Assembly (NCBI RefSeq): GCF_001721645.1
Contig: NZ_CP017141.1
Span: forward strand, 3,596,001-3,660,000
Source of the DNA: Pedobacter steynii
GTDB taxonomy: Bacteria; Bacteroidota; Bacteroidia; Sphingobacteriales; Sphingobacteriaceae
Length of the DNA stretch: 64,000 nucleotides
Reading direction: 5' to 3'
Shown here: in pieces, positions 53,055-60,839 of the stretch
How positions within the stretch are numbered: the first letter of the stretch is position 1
Layout: every line of letters starts with the position of its first letter
Notes under the pieces: model-generated
What the model was told of the DNA's origin: nothing
The model's database searches: none
The model's input: only the letters and a program-made list of their open reading frames with translations
Translations under genes and position numbers: made by a program

Positions 53055-53627
53055 ATGATTCAAGACATATTAGATATCAAACCAACAGATTCTTTTCAGG
53101 ACATGTGCGACCGTATGGCGGCTTTCCTGGGAATGAAGACGAGAATCCCTGAAAATGCCATGCGCAGGGCAATTCAGGATCCGGATTTTGCCAATGATTT
53201 AATTACCTGCCGGAACGCCCCGGACTTTCTGGAGGCATTGCTCGATGACCCGGGAAACGATCATTATGCTGAACCTGAGGCGGAAGCGGCTAAAATAACC
53301 AATACAGAACTCTTGAAAAAAGCGTCCGGAGCACTCCTGCGCTGGAGTAAGGCGGGATTTTCCACAGTCGATGAGGAGGTGCTGGAAACAAGAGAAAATG
53401 CCTGTTTGGGTTGTGAGTACATCTCAAAGCCGGAAACGATGCTTCAAAAGCTGGTTACTTCAAAGTCCAAAGCGCAAATTGGAAAAAGAGTAGCGGATTG
53501 CGTTTGCAAATTATGCGGCTGTAGTCTGAGCAAGAAAATTCGTTTGCCCTCGGAAGCATGTCCGGCCGTTCATCCTAAAAATCAGGAGCTGAACCGCTGG
53601 AGTGAACCTATTGGCAAAACAGGATAA
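53055..53627 (+). CDS. Small protein with C-terminal zinc-ribbon-like Cys cluster
   Basis: A 190-residue protein. The N-terminal 100 residues are helical and acidic (DSFQDMCDRMAAFLGMKTRI, AMRRAIQDPDFANDLITCR). The C-terminal part has C117-x2-C120 (ACLGCEY), then C149-x-C151-x2-C154-G-C156 (DCVCKLCGCSLSKKIRLP) and a final ACP. The pattern C-x-x-C ... C-x-x-C-G-C ... K ... C-P is that of small zinc-ribbon domains seen in Bacteroidota phage and peptide-related proteins, DUF6171-like; I am not sure of the family. It lies 44 bases after the Hint-like gene, past a terminator, on the same strand. It may be a partner of that Cys-rich protein. Confidence 0.72.
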   Translation: MIQDILDIKPTDSFQDMCDRMAAFLGMKTRIPENAMRRAIQDPDFANDLITCRNAPDFLEALLDDPGNDHYAEPEAEAAKITNTELLKKASGALLRWSKAGFSTVDEEVLETRENACLGCEYISKPETMLQKLVTSKSKAQIGKRVADCVCKLCGCSLSKKIRLPSEACPAVHPKNQELNRWSEPIGKTG

Positions 53628-53658
53628 ACTGGCTCACATTTTTATCTCTTCTGAATTT

Positions 53659-53701
53659 AATCCGGTAGCGGGGACATGCTGTGTTCGCTGCCGGATTTTT
53701 T
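53659..53701 (+). terminator. Terminator at the end of the Tc locus
   Basis: AATCCGGTAGCG pairs with CGCTGCCGGATT (12 bp, one G-T) around a 15-base loop, followed by a T-run. It closes the locus. Confidence 0.85.
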
Positions 53702-53810
53702 CTAAATATCAGGTACCTCAGGGTTAAAGCTCCTTAATAATAGGATAACCGGCGATTTAATAAATAATTGCGATTTTTTTTTGATCTTTAAGTACACAAA
53801 ACCATTTATT

Positions 53811-54248
53811 ATGAAAAAGATCATCTCAATTTGCCTGATTTTATTATCAGTTGTGTCTTTAACCGGCTATGCAAATATAGCCGAAACCCCTGTAAAGAAG
53901 AGTACAAAACAAAGGGTCAATACTTATCAGGTCCGCATTGGTTTTAAACACCTGGATGGCAGTGTCTCGACTACCGGTTATACCGATAGCCCCGGTTTTA
54001 CTGCGACGAATGTCAATACCAATGATGAATTTGACTGTAGACTGAATGCTTCTCCAGCGGGAATTTTTCTGCCTTACCAATTGCCTGGAATTATAGAAGA
54101 CCTACCGGGTGGAACTTATGAGTTTAACGCCATTGAAGGTCAGGGAAACTGGACCGGATATGGAAATGTCATCGTTACTTTATCTCCGGAAATGGTTGAT
54201 GCTGATGGTTATGTAACCGTTTATGTTCCCATTGCCTGGCAGGAATAA
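53811..54248 (+). CDS. Small secreted protein of unknown function
   Basis: A 145-residue protein with a clear signal peptide (MKKIISICLILLSVVSLTGY, then AN). The mature part is beta-rich with short strands (YQVRIGFKHLDGSVSTTGY, FLPYQLPGIIEDLPGGTYEF, GNVIVTLS) and ends VTVYVPIAWQE. It may be an immunoglobulin-like or small barrel fold. No family recognised. The frame extends upstream to a TTG at 53781, but the ATG at 53811 gives the signal peptide. It is followed by a terminator. Confidence 0.7.
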   Translation: MKKIISICLILLSVVSLTGYANIAETPVKKSTKQRVNTYQVRIGFKHLDGSVSTTGYTDSPGFTATNVNTNDEFDCRLNASPAGIFLPYQLPGIIEDLPGGTYEFNAIEGQGNWTGYGNVIVTLSPEMVDADGYVTVYVPIAWQE

Positions 54249-54268
54249 AAACCATCCTTTAGAAATAG

Positions 54269-54297
54269 AAAGCCTTGGAGAAATCTAAGGCTTTTTT
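54269..54297 (+). terminator. Terminator after the small secreted protein
   Basis: AAAGCCTT (54269-54276) and AAGGCTTT (54287-54294) form an 8-bp perfect stem, with a GA/TC extension inside, followed by a T-run. Confidence 0.85.
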
Positions 54298-54403
54298 CAT
54301 TTCCCTGCATAAAAGACCAAATCAGGTTATTAAAATTGCCTGCTGCTTATGTAAAATTGAATATTGTAAATTTACAATTAGCAAAATATTTATTTTGATA
54401 AAG

Positions 54404-54411
54404 TATCTTTG
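54404..54411 (+). promoter_or_regulatory. -7 box TATCTTTG just before the second map gene
   Basis: Exact TAnnTTTG match whose end is only 6 bases before the ATG at 54418. Transcription would start at or next to the start codon, suggesting a leaderless or nearly leaderless mRNA. It also argues against the TTG at 54409 as a start. Confidence 0.55.
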
Positions 54412-54417
54412 CAAAGT

Positions 54418-55227
54418 ATGATTATTTATAAAACTGAAGAGGAAATAGAATTGATGCAAATTAGTGCATTGTTGGTGAGTGCAACAATAGCCGAGATTGC
54501 TAAAATTCTGAGACCCGGATTAACGACCTTTCAACTTGACAAAATTGCTGGCGAATTTATTGCTGATCAACAGGCAACACCTTCTTTTTTAAACTTTCAC
54601 GGCTATCCATACAATATTACGACTTCGGTAAACGATGCAGTAGTTCATGGTTTTCCAAATGATACTCCGTTGAGAGAAGGGGATATTATCTCCGTAGATG
54701 TAGGTGTTTATAAAAATGGTTTTCATGGAGATCATGCTTATACTTTTATTTTAGGTGAAGTGGATCCGGCCATATTGAAACTGGTAAGGGTGACCAAGGA
54801 GTCCTTATACGAAGGAATAAAAGAGGCTGTAGTAGGAAAACGTGTAGGGGATATTGCCAATGCAATCCAGGTTTATAATGAAAATGAAGGATATGGCGTA
54901 GTAAAAGAACTGGTTGGACATGGACTGGGCAGAGATATGCATGAAGATCCTCAGGTGCCTAATTATGGCAGGAAAGGAACCGGTATCATGTTGAAAGAAA
55001 ATATGGTTTTGGCTATTGAGCCCATGATCAATTTAGGAAGCAGACATATCTATACGATGGAAGATGGATGGACTGTAAAAACAGTAGATGGTAAGGCATC
55101 TGTACATTTTGAACATGATGTTTGTATTAAAAAGAATAAAGCGCTGGTTTTATCGGATTATGCTCCGATTGAAAAGGCAGAAAAAGCAAATAAAGAACTG
55201 AATTCATCTTATTACGAATTGGTATAG
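54418..55227 (+). CDS. map: Type I methionine aminopeptidase, second copy
   Basis: A 269-residue methionine aminopeptidase. Metal ligands and motifs are FLNFHGYPYNITTSVNDAVV with HGFPND, ISVDVGVYKNGFHGDHAYTF (two Asp), GHGLGRDMHEDPQVPNYG, MVLAIEPMINLGSR and HFEHDVCIKK. All five expected metal ligands are present, and the EPM motif is standard, unlike the copy at 10968. Start chosen at the ATG at 54418, which lies just after a consensus -7 box. It is a single gene, closed by a long palindromic terminator. This is the more likely housekeeping form, although it lies outside the usual ribosomal-protein operon. Confidence 0.92.
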   Translation: MIIYKTEEEIELMQISALLVSATIAEIAKILRPGLTTFQLDKIAGEFIADQQATPSFLNFHGYPYNITTSVNDAVVHGFPNDTPLREGDIISVDVGVYKNGFHGDHAYTFILGEVDPAILKLVRVTKESLYEGIKEAVVGKRVGDIANAIQVYNENEGYGVVKELVGHGLGRDMHEDPQVPNYGRKGTGIMLKENMVLAIEPMINLGSRHIYTMEDGWTVKTVDGKASVHFEHDVCIKKNKALVLSDYAPIEKAEKANKELNSSYYELV

Positions 55228-55266
55228 CCCTTTTACAGGAATAGCCAATTCGGAAAAAATAAATTT

Positions 55267-55309
55267 AAACAGGAATGCCTTTAGAAATTTTCTAAAGGCA
55301 TTCCTGTTT
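55267..55309. terminator. Near-perfect 21-bp palindrome, bidirectional terminator
   Basis: The arms 55267-55287 and 55289-55309 are exact reverse complements and leave one base between them; the stem has A-runs on one end and T-runs on the other. It lies between the convergent map gene and the GG-leader peptide gene, so it can end both transcripts. Confidence 0.85.
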
Positions 55310-55319
55310 TATCGTGATA

Positions 55320-55547
55320 CTAGTTCAATGGTGGAGGCAAACCACAATCAGCACCTGAACCTCCCGGAGGAATAGAGTCTAAACCTGGTATTGCCCCGTC
55401 AGGGCAATAAGAAGTACAGGAGTGGCTTGATTTTACATGGTTGGTATAACAAAAGCAACTGCAGCCAGCAGGAGGTATTTTACCCCCTCCCATAATGTTT
55501 TTTAAATCTTTTCTTGATAATTTTTGAACCTCATTTAAATTTTTCAT
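55320..55547 (-). CDS. Double-glycine leader Cys-rich peptide (bacteriocin/RiPP-like)
   Basis: A 75-residue peptide. The leader reads MKNLNEVQKLSRKDLKNIMG and ends in a Gly-Gly pair, the Bacteroidota GG-leader type cut by peptidase-containing ABC exporters. The core is Cys- and Pro-rich (AGCSCFCYTNH, SSHSCTSYCPDG, SGADCGLPPPLN) with six Cys, allowing disulfides or thioether-type changes. No exporter, modifying enzyme or immunity gene is near, so it would need one elsewhere. Such peptides are usually annotated bacteriocin-like; activity is not shown. The 289 bases upstream to the msrA gene hold only AT-rich sequence. Confidence 0.7.
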   Translation of the reverse strand: MKNLNEVQKLSRKDLKNIMGGGKIPPAGCSCFCYTNHVKSSHSCTSYCPDGAIPGLDSIPPGGSGADCGLPPPLN

Positions 55548-55836
55548 ACTGTTTATATTTAAGTTATTAGATTCAGCTACGAATAGGTGTAGGCTTAACC
55601 AAATATAATAAAAACGCTTAATAGTCAGTTAATTGTAAATACTTAATTTTGCAATTGGCGAATACTTTATGTTAAAAAGGTATTCTGTGATATTCCTCCG
55701 GCCGGGAATTGTATAATCAGCGTAAAAATTGACGAAATATAGCAGGAGTTTTGCCTCAGTCGATAATCAGCATTTCCACTTCCTTGTCAATTACGGATCG
55801 GTACCGTACCTTTATTCTATAAAAAAGGAGAATTTT

Positions 55837-56328
55837 ATGAATACTGAAAAAGCCATTCTGGCTGGCGGATGTTTTTGGGGAGTTGAAGAACTGATCCGGC
55901 ATTATCCAGGTGTAATTTCAACGGTAGTTGGATACACCGGCGGAGATGTTCCCAATGCAACTTACCGGAATCACGGAACACATGCTGAAGCTATAGAGAT
56001 CGAGTTTGATCCGGCACAATTGTCCTACCGAGCACTATTGGAGTATTTTTTCCAGATTCATAATCCGACGACAAGAAACAGACAGGGAAACGACATTGGT
56101 ACTTCCTATCGCTCTGCCATCTTTTTCATGGATGAAACACAACAGGAAACTGCCATAACGCTAATTGCAGAGATGGAAGCTTCTGGTGTATGGCCAGGAC
56201 AAATTGTAACAGAAGTGGTCCCGGTAACAGACTTTTGGAACGCGGAAGAGGAACATCAGAATTATTTACAGAAGAATCCATACGGATATACCTGTCATTT
56301 TGAAAGACCGGATTGGAAACTAGGTTAA
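55837..56328 (+). CDS. msrA: Peptide-methionine (S)-S-oxide reductase
   Basis: MsrA repairs oxidised methionine. This 163-residue cytoplasmic form has the catalytic motif [11 protein letters not shown] with Cys12, then [58 protein letters not shown] and a C-terminal Cys in YTCHFERP, probably the resolving one. The frame is open from 55729, but the ATG at 55837 is preceded by AAAAAAGGAGAATTTT, a good ribosome-binding site, and gives the standard N terminus. Its end overlaps the next gene. Confidence 0.95.
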   Translation: MNTEKAILAGGCFWGVEELIRHYPGVISTVVGYTGGDVPNATYRNHGTHAEAIEIEFDPAQLSYRALLEYFFQIHNPTTRNRQGNDIGTSYRSAIFFMDETQQETAITLIAEMEASGVWPGQIVTEVVPVTDFWNAEEEHQNYLQKNPYGYTCHFERPDWKLG

Positions 56329-57179
56329 ATATACCGATAAGACACTTTGCAGCATCACAAACAGAACAGGATTTTTCCCTGAACTTTGGTATCAGAAGTA
56401 TCGTAAACCTGCTTGCAGGAAAAGATATGGTACAGGAACTTCACCGGCATGATTTCTTTTACATTCTTGTTTTAGAAAAAGGGGCTGGTCATCACGAAAT
56501 AGATTTCAGCCCTTATCCTGTTTCTGATCATGCTGTTTTTTTTATGCGGCCGGGACAGGTCCACCAACTCCTCTTGAAAGCAGAAAGTAGGGGGTACCTG
56601 ATCCACTTTAATGAAGCTTTTTATGCACTTCATGATAAGAACTCAAATCAGCTATTGGCTAAGGTCAGCCATGTTAATCATTATCAGTTGACTGCAGAGA
56701 GGTTTCAAAAGATATTAATGATACTTACTGATGCCTTTCAGGAATATAGTAACAAACAGGAAAGGTATCAGGAGGTCATTAAAGCAAATATGAAGATTCT
56801 CTTTATTGAGCTTTTCCGCCAACATCAGGGCAAAGCTTTAACGCCGGTTAATCTATATATGCAGGAAATGCTGGAAAAATTTCTGACGCTTTTAGAAATC
56901 CATGTTTTTGAGCATAAACAGGTGTCCCAATATGCTGAACTTTTGAACTTGTCTACCTATCAGTTGAATACGATCGCCAAAACGATGCTGGGTAAAACCT
57001 GTTCAAAACTCATCGACGAATATATGATCCTGGAAGCTAAACGATGCCTGCTGGCAACATCCGGGCAGGTCAATCAAATCGCTTATCATCTGGGCTACGA
57101 AGATGTTTCGTATTTCATCAGATTTTTTAAAAAGCATACTGGGTTTTCACCCGAGTCCTTCCGGCAAAATTTCAGCTAA
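56313..57179 (+). CDS. AraC family transcriptional regulator
   Basis: A 288-residue AraC regulator. The cupin-type N-terminal domain has [20 protein letters not shown] and [13 protein letters not shown]. The DNA-binding pair (about 185-285) has [20 protein letters not shown] and [20 protein letters not shown] with [15 protein letters not shown]. The frame starts with TTG at 56313, overlapping the msrA stop by 16 bases; there is no ATG that keeps the whole domain. The overlap suggests transcription with msrA. It may control the methyltransferase and NIPSNAP genes that follow. Confidence 0.88.
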   Translation: METRLNIPIRHFAASQTEQDFSLNFGIRSIVNLLAGKDMVQELHRHDFFYILVLEKGAGHHEIDFSPYPVSDHAVFFMRPGQVHQLLLKAESRGYLIHFNEAFYALHDKNSNQLLAKVSHVNHYQLTAERFQKILMILTDAFQEYSNKQERYQEVIKANMKILFIELFRQHQGKALTPVNLYMQEMLEKFLTLLEIHVFEHKQVSQYAELLNLSTYQLNTIAKTMLGKTCSKLIDEYMILEAKRCLLATSGQVNQIAYHLGYEDVSYFIRFFKKHTGFSPESFRQNFS

Positions 57180-57259
57180 GTCCTATACATTTAAGTTTTT
57201 GTCCTACATTTCAGTACCCCACTGAAATTACTTTTGTTATAAAAAATAATCAAACTGAT

Positions 57260-57910
57260 ATGACCTGGGACGAGGAATACAAAAACAGGTGGGACGACCG
57301 CTATAAAGAGGAGGAATATGTCTATGGAAAAGGCCCTAATCTATTTTTTAAAGAATGGCTTCAAAAATTTGAACCCGGAACGATATTGATGCCTGCCGAT
57401 GGCGAGGGGAGGAATGGTGTATTCGCGGCGCAGCTTGGCTGGGATGTAACTTCATTTGACCTCAGCGCAGAAGGCAAGTTGAAGGCTTTAGACCTGGCAA
57501 AAGAGAAGAAGGTGAATATAGCATACGTTGTCGGCGACCTGGAGCAGCTTAGCTTTGAAAAGGAATCATTTGATGCAATAGGCTTGATTTATGCGCATTT
57601 TGCTGCAGATAAGAAGTCCCGGTTTCATAGAAAACTTAATGATTGCCTGAAACCCGGAGGTGTGGTTATTTTAGAAGCTTTCTGTAAGGAACACCTGGTG
57701 TTGAATCATCTTGATCCTAAAGTTGGCGGGCCGAAGGAACTGGAAATGCTGCTCTCTAAAGAAGAAATAATAGCAGACTTTGCAAATTACGATATACTGA
57801 TGCTGGGGGAAAGAGAAATACGCTTAAATGAAGGGAAATATCATATTGGAAAAGGTGCTGTCTTGAGATTCGTTGGCGTAAAGCGGACTGACCAGGAGAA
57901 TCTGTTTTAG
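57260..57910 (+). CDS. Class I SAM-dependent methyltransferase (TehB-like)
   Basis: A 216-residue methyltransferase. Motif I is LMPADGEGRNGVFAAQLGW, the E-G-R-N form typical of TehB/thiopurine-type enzymes. Motif II is VTSFDLSAEGKLKALDLA, motif III VGDLEQLSFEKESFDAIGLI and motif IV LKPGGVVILEAF. The N terminus WDEEYKNRWDDRYKEEEYVY is the usual W-x-x-R-Y-x-x-x-x-x-Y-G segment of this group. The substrate could be a small thiol, tellurite or similar; the sequence does not decide. Start ATG 57260. Confidence 0.88.
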   Translation: MTWDEEYKNRWDDRYKEEEYVYGKGPNLFFKEWLQKFEPGTILMPADGEGRNGVFAAQLGWDVTSFDLSAEGKLKALDLAKEKKVNIAYVVGDLEQLSFEKESFDAIGLIYAHFAADKKSRFHRKLNDCLKPGGVVILEAFCKEHLVLNHLDPKVGGPKELEMLLSKEEIIADFANYDILMLGEREIRLNEGKYHIGKGAVLRFVGVKRTDQENLF

Positions 57911-57957
57911 GACTAACCAGCGCAGAGCCGTACATTTGACCAAAACTGATCACGATT

Positions 57958-58263
57958 ATGGTAACCTGTCATTTAAAATATATTATTGATCCTTATCAAT
58001 TGACTGCTTTTGAAGCCTATGCTAAGAAATGGATACAACTGGTAAATCGCTTTGGAGGGCAACATCACGGTTACTTTATGCCCGGTGAAGGAGCTAACAA
58101 TATTGCATTCGCGCTATTCTCATTTCCAAGTCTGGCAGCTTATGAAAGCTATAGAACTAAGATCCTGACCGATGCAGAATGTCTGGAAACTTTTAGACTC
58201 GCAGAAGCAAACAAATGTATCATAAGTTATGAGCGTACATTTCTAAAACCAGTATTTGAGTAG
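57958..58263 (+). CDS. NIPSNAP family protein
   Basis: A 101-residue small dimeric alpha/beta-barrel type protein. It matches NIPSNAP by its start VTCHLKYIIDPYQLTAFEAY, GGQHHGYFMPGEGANNIAFA and LFSFPSLAAYESYR. Function is not established for bacterial members. It follows the methyltransferase by 47 bases on the same strand and is the last gene before a convergent phospholipase gene. Confidence 0.85.
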   Translation: MVTCHLKYIIDPYQLTAFEAYAKKWIQLVNRFGGQHHGYFMPGEGANNIAFALFSFPSLAAYESYRTKILTDAECLETFRLAEANKCIISYERTFLKPVFE

Positions 58264-58276
58264 ATGGCTTAAATTA

Positions 58277-58320
58277 CCTCAATGTTTCTCTTCAGTGATG
58301 TCCAGAGAGAAACATTGAGG
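58277..58320. terminator. 15-bp perfect inverted repeat between convergent genes
   Basis: CCTCAATGTTTCTCT (58277-58291) and AGAGAAACATTGAGG (58306-58320) pair perfectly around a 14-base loop. No T-run follows on either strand, so it is not a standard intrinsic terminator, but the position between convergent stops suggests an mRNA-end function. Confidence 0.55.
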
Positions 58321-58328
58321 CAGTGCAG

Positions 58329-60764
58329 TTATGGATTACCCATTAAAGGATCTGTAAAACTTTCTTTTGAATGTTCTACATGCCCTGCAAACTGTTGGCT
58401 ATAGGTATCATTTTTCTCCGCGGTTACGGTGAAATCATACCAGCTATGGCTTGCTTTAAGATCGATCGGAATGAAAATTTCCTCTTGATTTTTATTCAAA
58501 ACGGCTTTCAGAACGGGTTTCTTATAGCTGTTGTCCGTTATGGTTAATTTAATGGGATTGCCTTTGGCCAGGCGCCTGATGTGCAGCAATATATTGCCAT
58601 TTACCCGTCTGCCATCTTTCTCACTCTGGTATCTTAAAGAAACTGCAATTTCGGGGTCCTGTGCATTACCGGTATACTTGCGGTAAAAACCATTTGAACT
58701 GTAAACCCTTAAATCATAATTTCCCTCTTTAAAATCAGCCAGGGGCCATTTGTAATCGATGGTATCACCGGCATCTACGGTGAAATTCCAGTTTTTATCC
58801 CCGCTGTAAACGATAAAGCCAGCACCTTTGGCTTTATCTCCAAAAAAAGTATTTCCTGCAGTAAAATCAATGTTTAACTGTTTGTTTACGCGATCCATTG
58901 CAGCATGGGCATACAACTCATAAGGAATGGCGTTCGCGGGTTTAATTCCTGGTTCCTGCTGCGGCAAATTGGGATTACGTAGCGGATTTTTAAGAATTTC
59001 TCCTATAGCGGCTTTATCCAGATTTTTAAAGTTATCAGGCAGTTTGGCAAATTTAGCTTTGTGTATGCTTTCCAAAAATGGCATTCTTTCCACTGCTTTT
59101 GGTAAAGGAATATGTTCTCCGTTATAAGGCCTGAAAACCGAGGTTAAATCACCGCATAAGCTTCTTCTCCAGGAACTGATGTTATCTTCATAGATCTTTT
59201 TACCGGTTTTATGTGTTAAAAAATGCTCCAGGAACTGAATAGAAGAAGTATGGTCAAAGGTCTGAGAATTAACGTAACCACCTCTTGACCATGGAGAAAC
59301 CACTACCATCGGCACCCGGAAACCTAAGCCTACCGAACTTTCTCTTTCGCTGTTTTCGCCTTTGTAAATATACTCCGCGCTGCTATCTAGTGATTTTGAT
59401 ATTTTTCCGCTTGTCGGATCTTTCGGGTTTGGCGCCACAAAAGGAGGCAGATGATCAAAATAACCATCATTCTCATCGTAAGTAAGGATAAAAATGGTTT
59501 TCTTCCAGACCTCCGGATTCTTTGTTAAAATATCTATAGATTCTGATAAATACCAGGCACCGTACCAGGGTGCCCCGGGGTGATCAGAAAAGTTCGAAGG
59601 GGCCACCAGCCAGGAAACTGTAGGTAATTTGCCCGCATCAACATCTGCACGGAATTGATGCAATACGTCTCCTTTCGGAATTTTAGTGGTCCTTTGCGTG
59701 CCATTGTCATCGTAAGTCAGTGTCTCCAGTGTATGGAAATCAGGATCATTCCTATTGGTTACGAAAGCCCTTTTATGAAGGTCCTGTTGTTCAGGAGTTA
59801 ATTTTTCCAGTGGATTTTGCTCCAGGAAATCGATCTCTTTGCTTACAAACTGAAGTTTCTCCTGAAGTTTAGCATCTGCTTTTTCCTTTAATCTGGTTTC
59901 CAGTTCAGTTTTAGCCTTACGCAGGTAAACCAAATGCTCAGGATGTCTTTTAACATGATATTGTTTAAAGAACTCCATGTCGTTATCCGTAAAATTGGAG
60001 AGCCAGCTATCTTCTTCATCTTCGAAACCGACACCAACACTCAGCTCATTCTGGTATATTTTCCAATCTACCCCATGTTTGGATAAACGTTCCGGAAAAG
60101 TACTCCAGGATACCCGCTCTGAACCATCAATATAGTCGTTAGAGTGATGCGCAAGAGAACTTTCCTCTTGCTTTTCCCTGATTTTACCTGTCCAGAAGAA
60201 ACAGCGGTTAGGGCTTGTTCCGGTTAGCACAGAACAGAAATTATGATCGCAAACCGTAAAAGCATCCGCCAGGGAATAATAAAAAGGTATATCTTCCCGG
60301 TTGTAATAACCCATGGTTAAGGGCAGATCTGCATAGGCTTTATGTCCGGATCTTTTGGCCTCCAGCCAACCGTCATAGCGGCCGTTGTTACGGGCATCTA
60401 CCTGATTTTCCCAGGAGTGCGGAAGTGCACTCATCCAGGTGGCTTTGGTGTCTTTGATGTTTAATCTGAAAGGGGCATAGGTTTCCCCTTTTTTATTGCT
60501 TTGCAGCCATACCGGATATTGGTTGGGCAGGGTAATGGCTCTGGGATTGTTAAATCCTCTCACCCCTTTAAGCGTACCGAATGCATGGTCAAATGACCTG
60601 TTTTCCTGCATCAGAAATACGACATGTTCTGCATCTAAAAAGGTGCTTCCTACTTTAGGGTCGATGGCCATAGCTCTTTGTATCGACGCCGGTAATATAC
60701 CCGCAACACCAAGGGCACCGGTTAATAAGGTCGCTTTCTTAATGAAATCTCTTCTGCTTTCCAT
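58329..60764 (-). CDS. Phosphocholine-type phospholipase C, Tat-exported
   Basis: An 811-residue exported phospholipase C. A Tat signal (SRRDFIKKATLLTGALGVAG) starts the protein. The phosphoesterase domain has FLMQENRSFDHAFGTLKG, NFCSVLTGTSPNRCFFWTG, WLVAPSNFSDHPGAPWYGAW and FILTYDENDGYFDHLPPFV, the metal-binding motifs of the bacterial PLC / acid phosphatase (AcpA-like) superfamily. Two C-terminal DUF756-type beta domains follow (about 600-800). Such enzymes split phosphatidylcholine or sphingomyelin to phosphocholine and diacylglycerol or ceramide. It is the last gene after a susCD pair on the same strand, which suggests a locus for using phospholipids. Confidence 0.92.
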   Translation of the reverse strand: MESRRDFIKKATLLTGALGVAGILPASIQRAMAIDPKVGSTFLDAEHVVFLMQENRSFDHAFGTLKGVRGFNNPRAITLPNQYPVWLQSNKKGETYAPFRLNIKDTKATWMSALPHSWENQVDARNNGRYDGWLEAKRSGHKAYADLPLTMGYYNREDIPFYYSLADAFTVCDHNFCSVLTGTSPNRCFFWTGKIREKQEESSLAHHSNDYIDGSERVSWSTFPERLSKHGVDWKIYQNELSVGVGFEDEEDSWLSNFTDNDMEFFKQYHVKRHPEHLVYLRKAKTELETRLKEKADAKLQEKLQFVSKEIDFLEQNPLEKLTPEQQDLHKRAFVTNRNDPDFHTLETLTYDDNGTQRTTKIPKGDVLHQFRADVDAGKLPTVSWLVAPSNFSDHPGAPWYGAWYLSESIDILTKNPEVWKKTIFILTYDENDGYFDHLPPFVAPNPKDPTSGKISKSLDSSAEYIYKGENSERESSVGLGFRVPMVVVSPWSRGGYVNSQTFDHTSSIQFLEHFLTHKTGKKIYEDNISSWRRSLCGDLTSVFRPYNGEHIPLPKAVERMPFLESIHKAKFAKLPDNFKNLDKAAIGEILKNPLRNPNLPQQEPGIKPANAIPYELYAHAAMDRVNKQLNIDFTAGNTFFGDKAKGAGFIVYSGDKNWNFTVDAGDTIDYKWPLADFKEGNYDLRVYSSNGFYRKYTGNAQDPEIAVSLRYQSEKDGRRVNGNILLHIRRLAKGNPIKLTITDNSYKKPVLKAVLNKNQEEIFIPIDLKASHSWYDFTVTAEKNDTYSQQFAGHVEHSKESFTDPLMGNP

Positions 60765-60839
60765 TGAATTGTATTGTAAATAAAAAGATTGATCAGCCTA
60801 AACTAATCAATCCTTTTAAAAATTATCAAAATGTGTTAT

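Noticed and set aside
34159..53627. Phage-tail-like or contractile injection system
   Set aside because: No sheath, tube, baseplate or ATPase genes. All parts fit the Tc family.
55729..55836. N-terminal extension of MsrA
   Set aside because: The ATG at 55837 has a good ribosome site and gives the standard MsrA start; the extension is not family-like.
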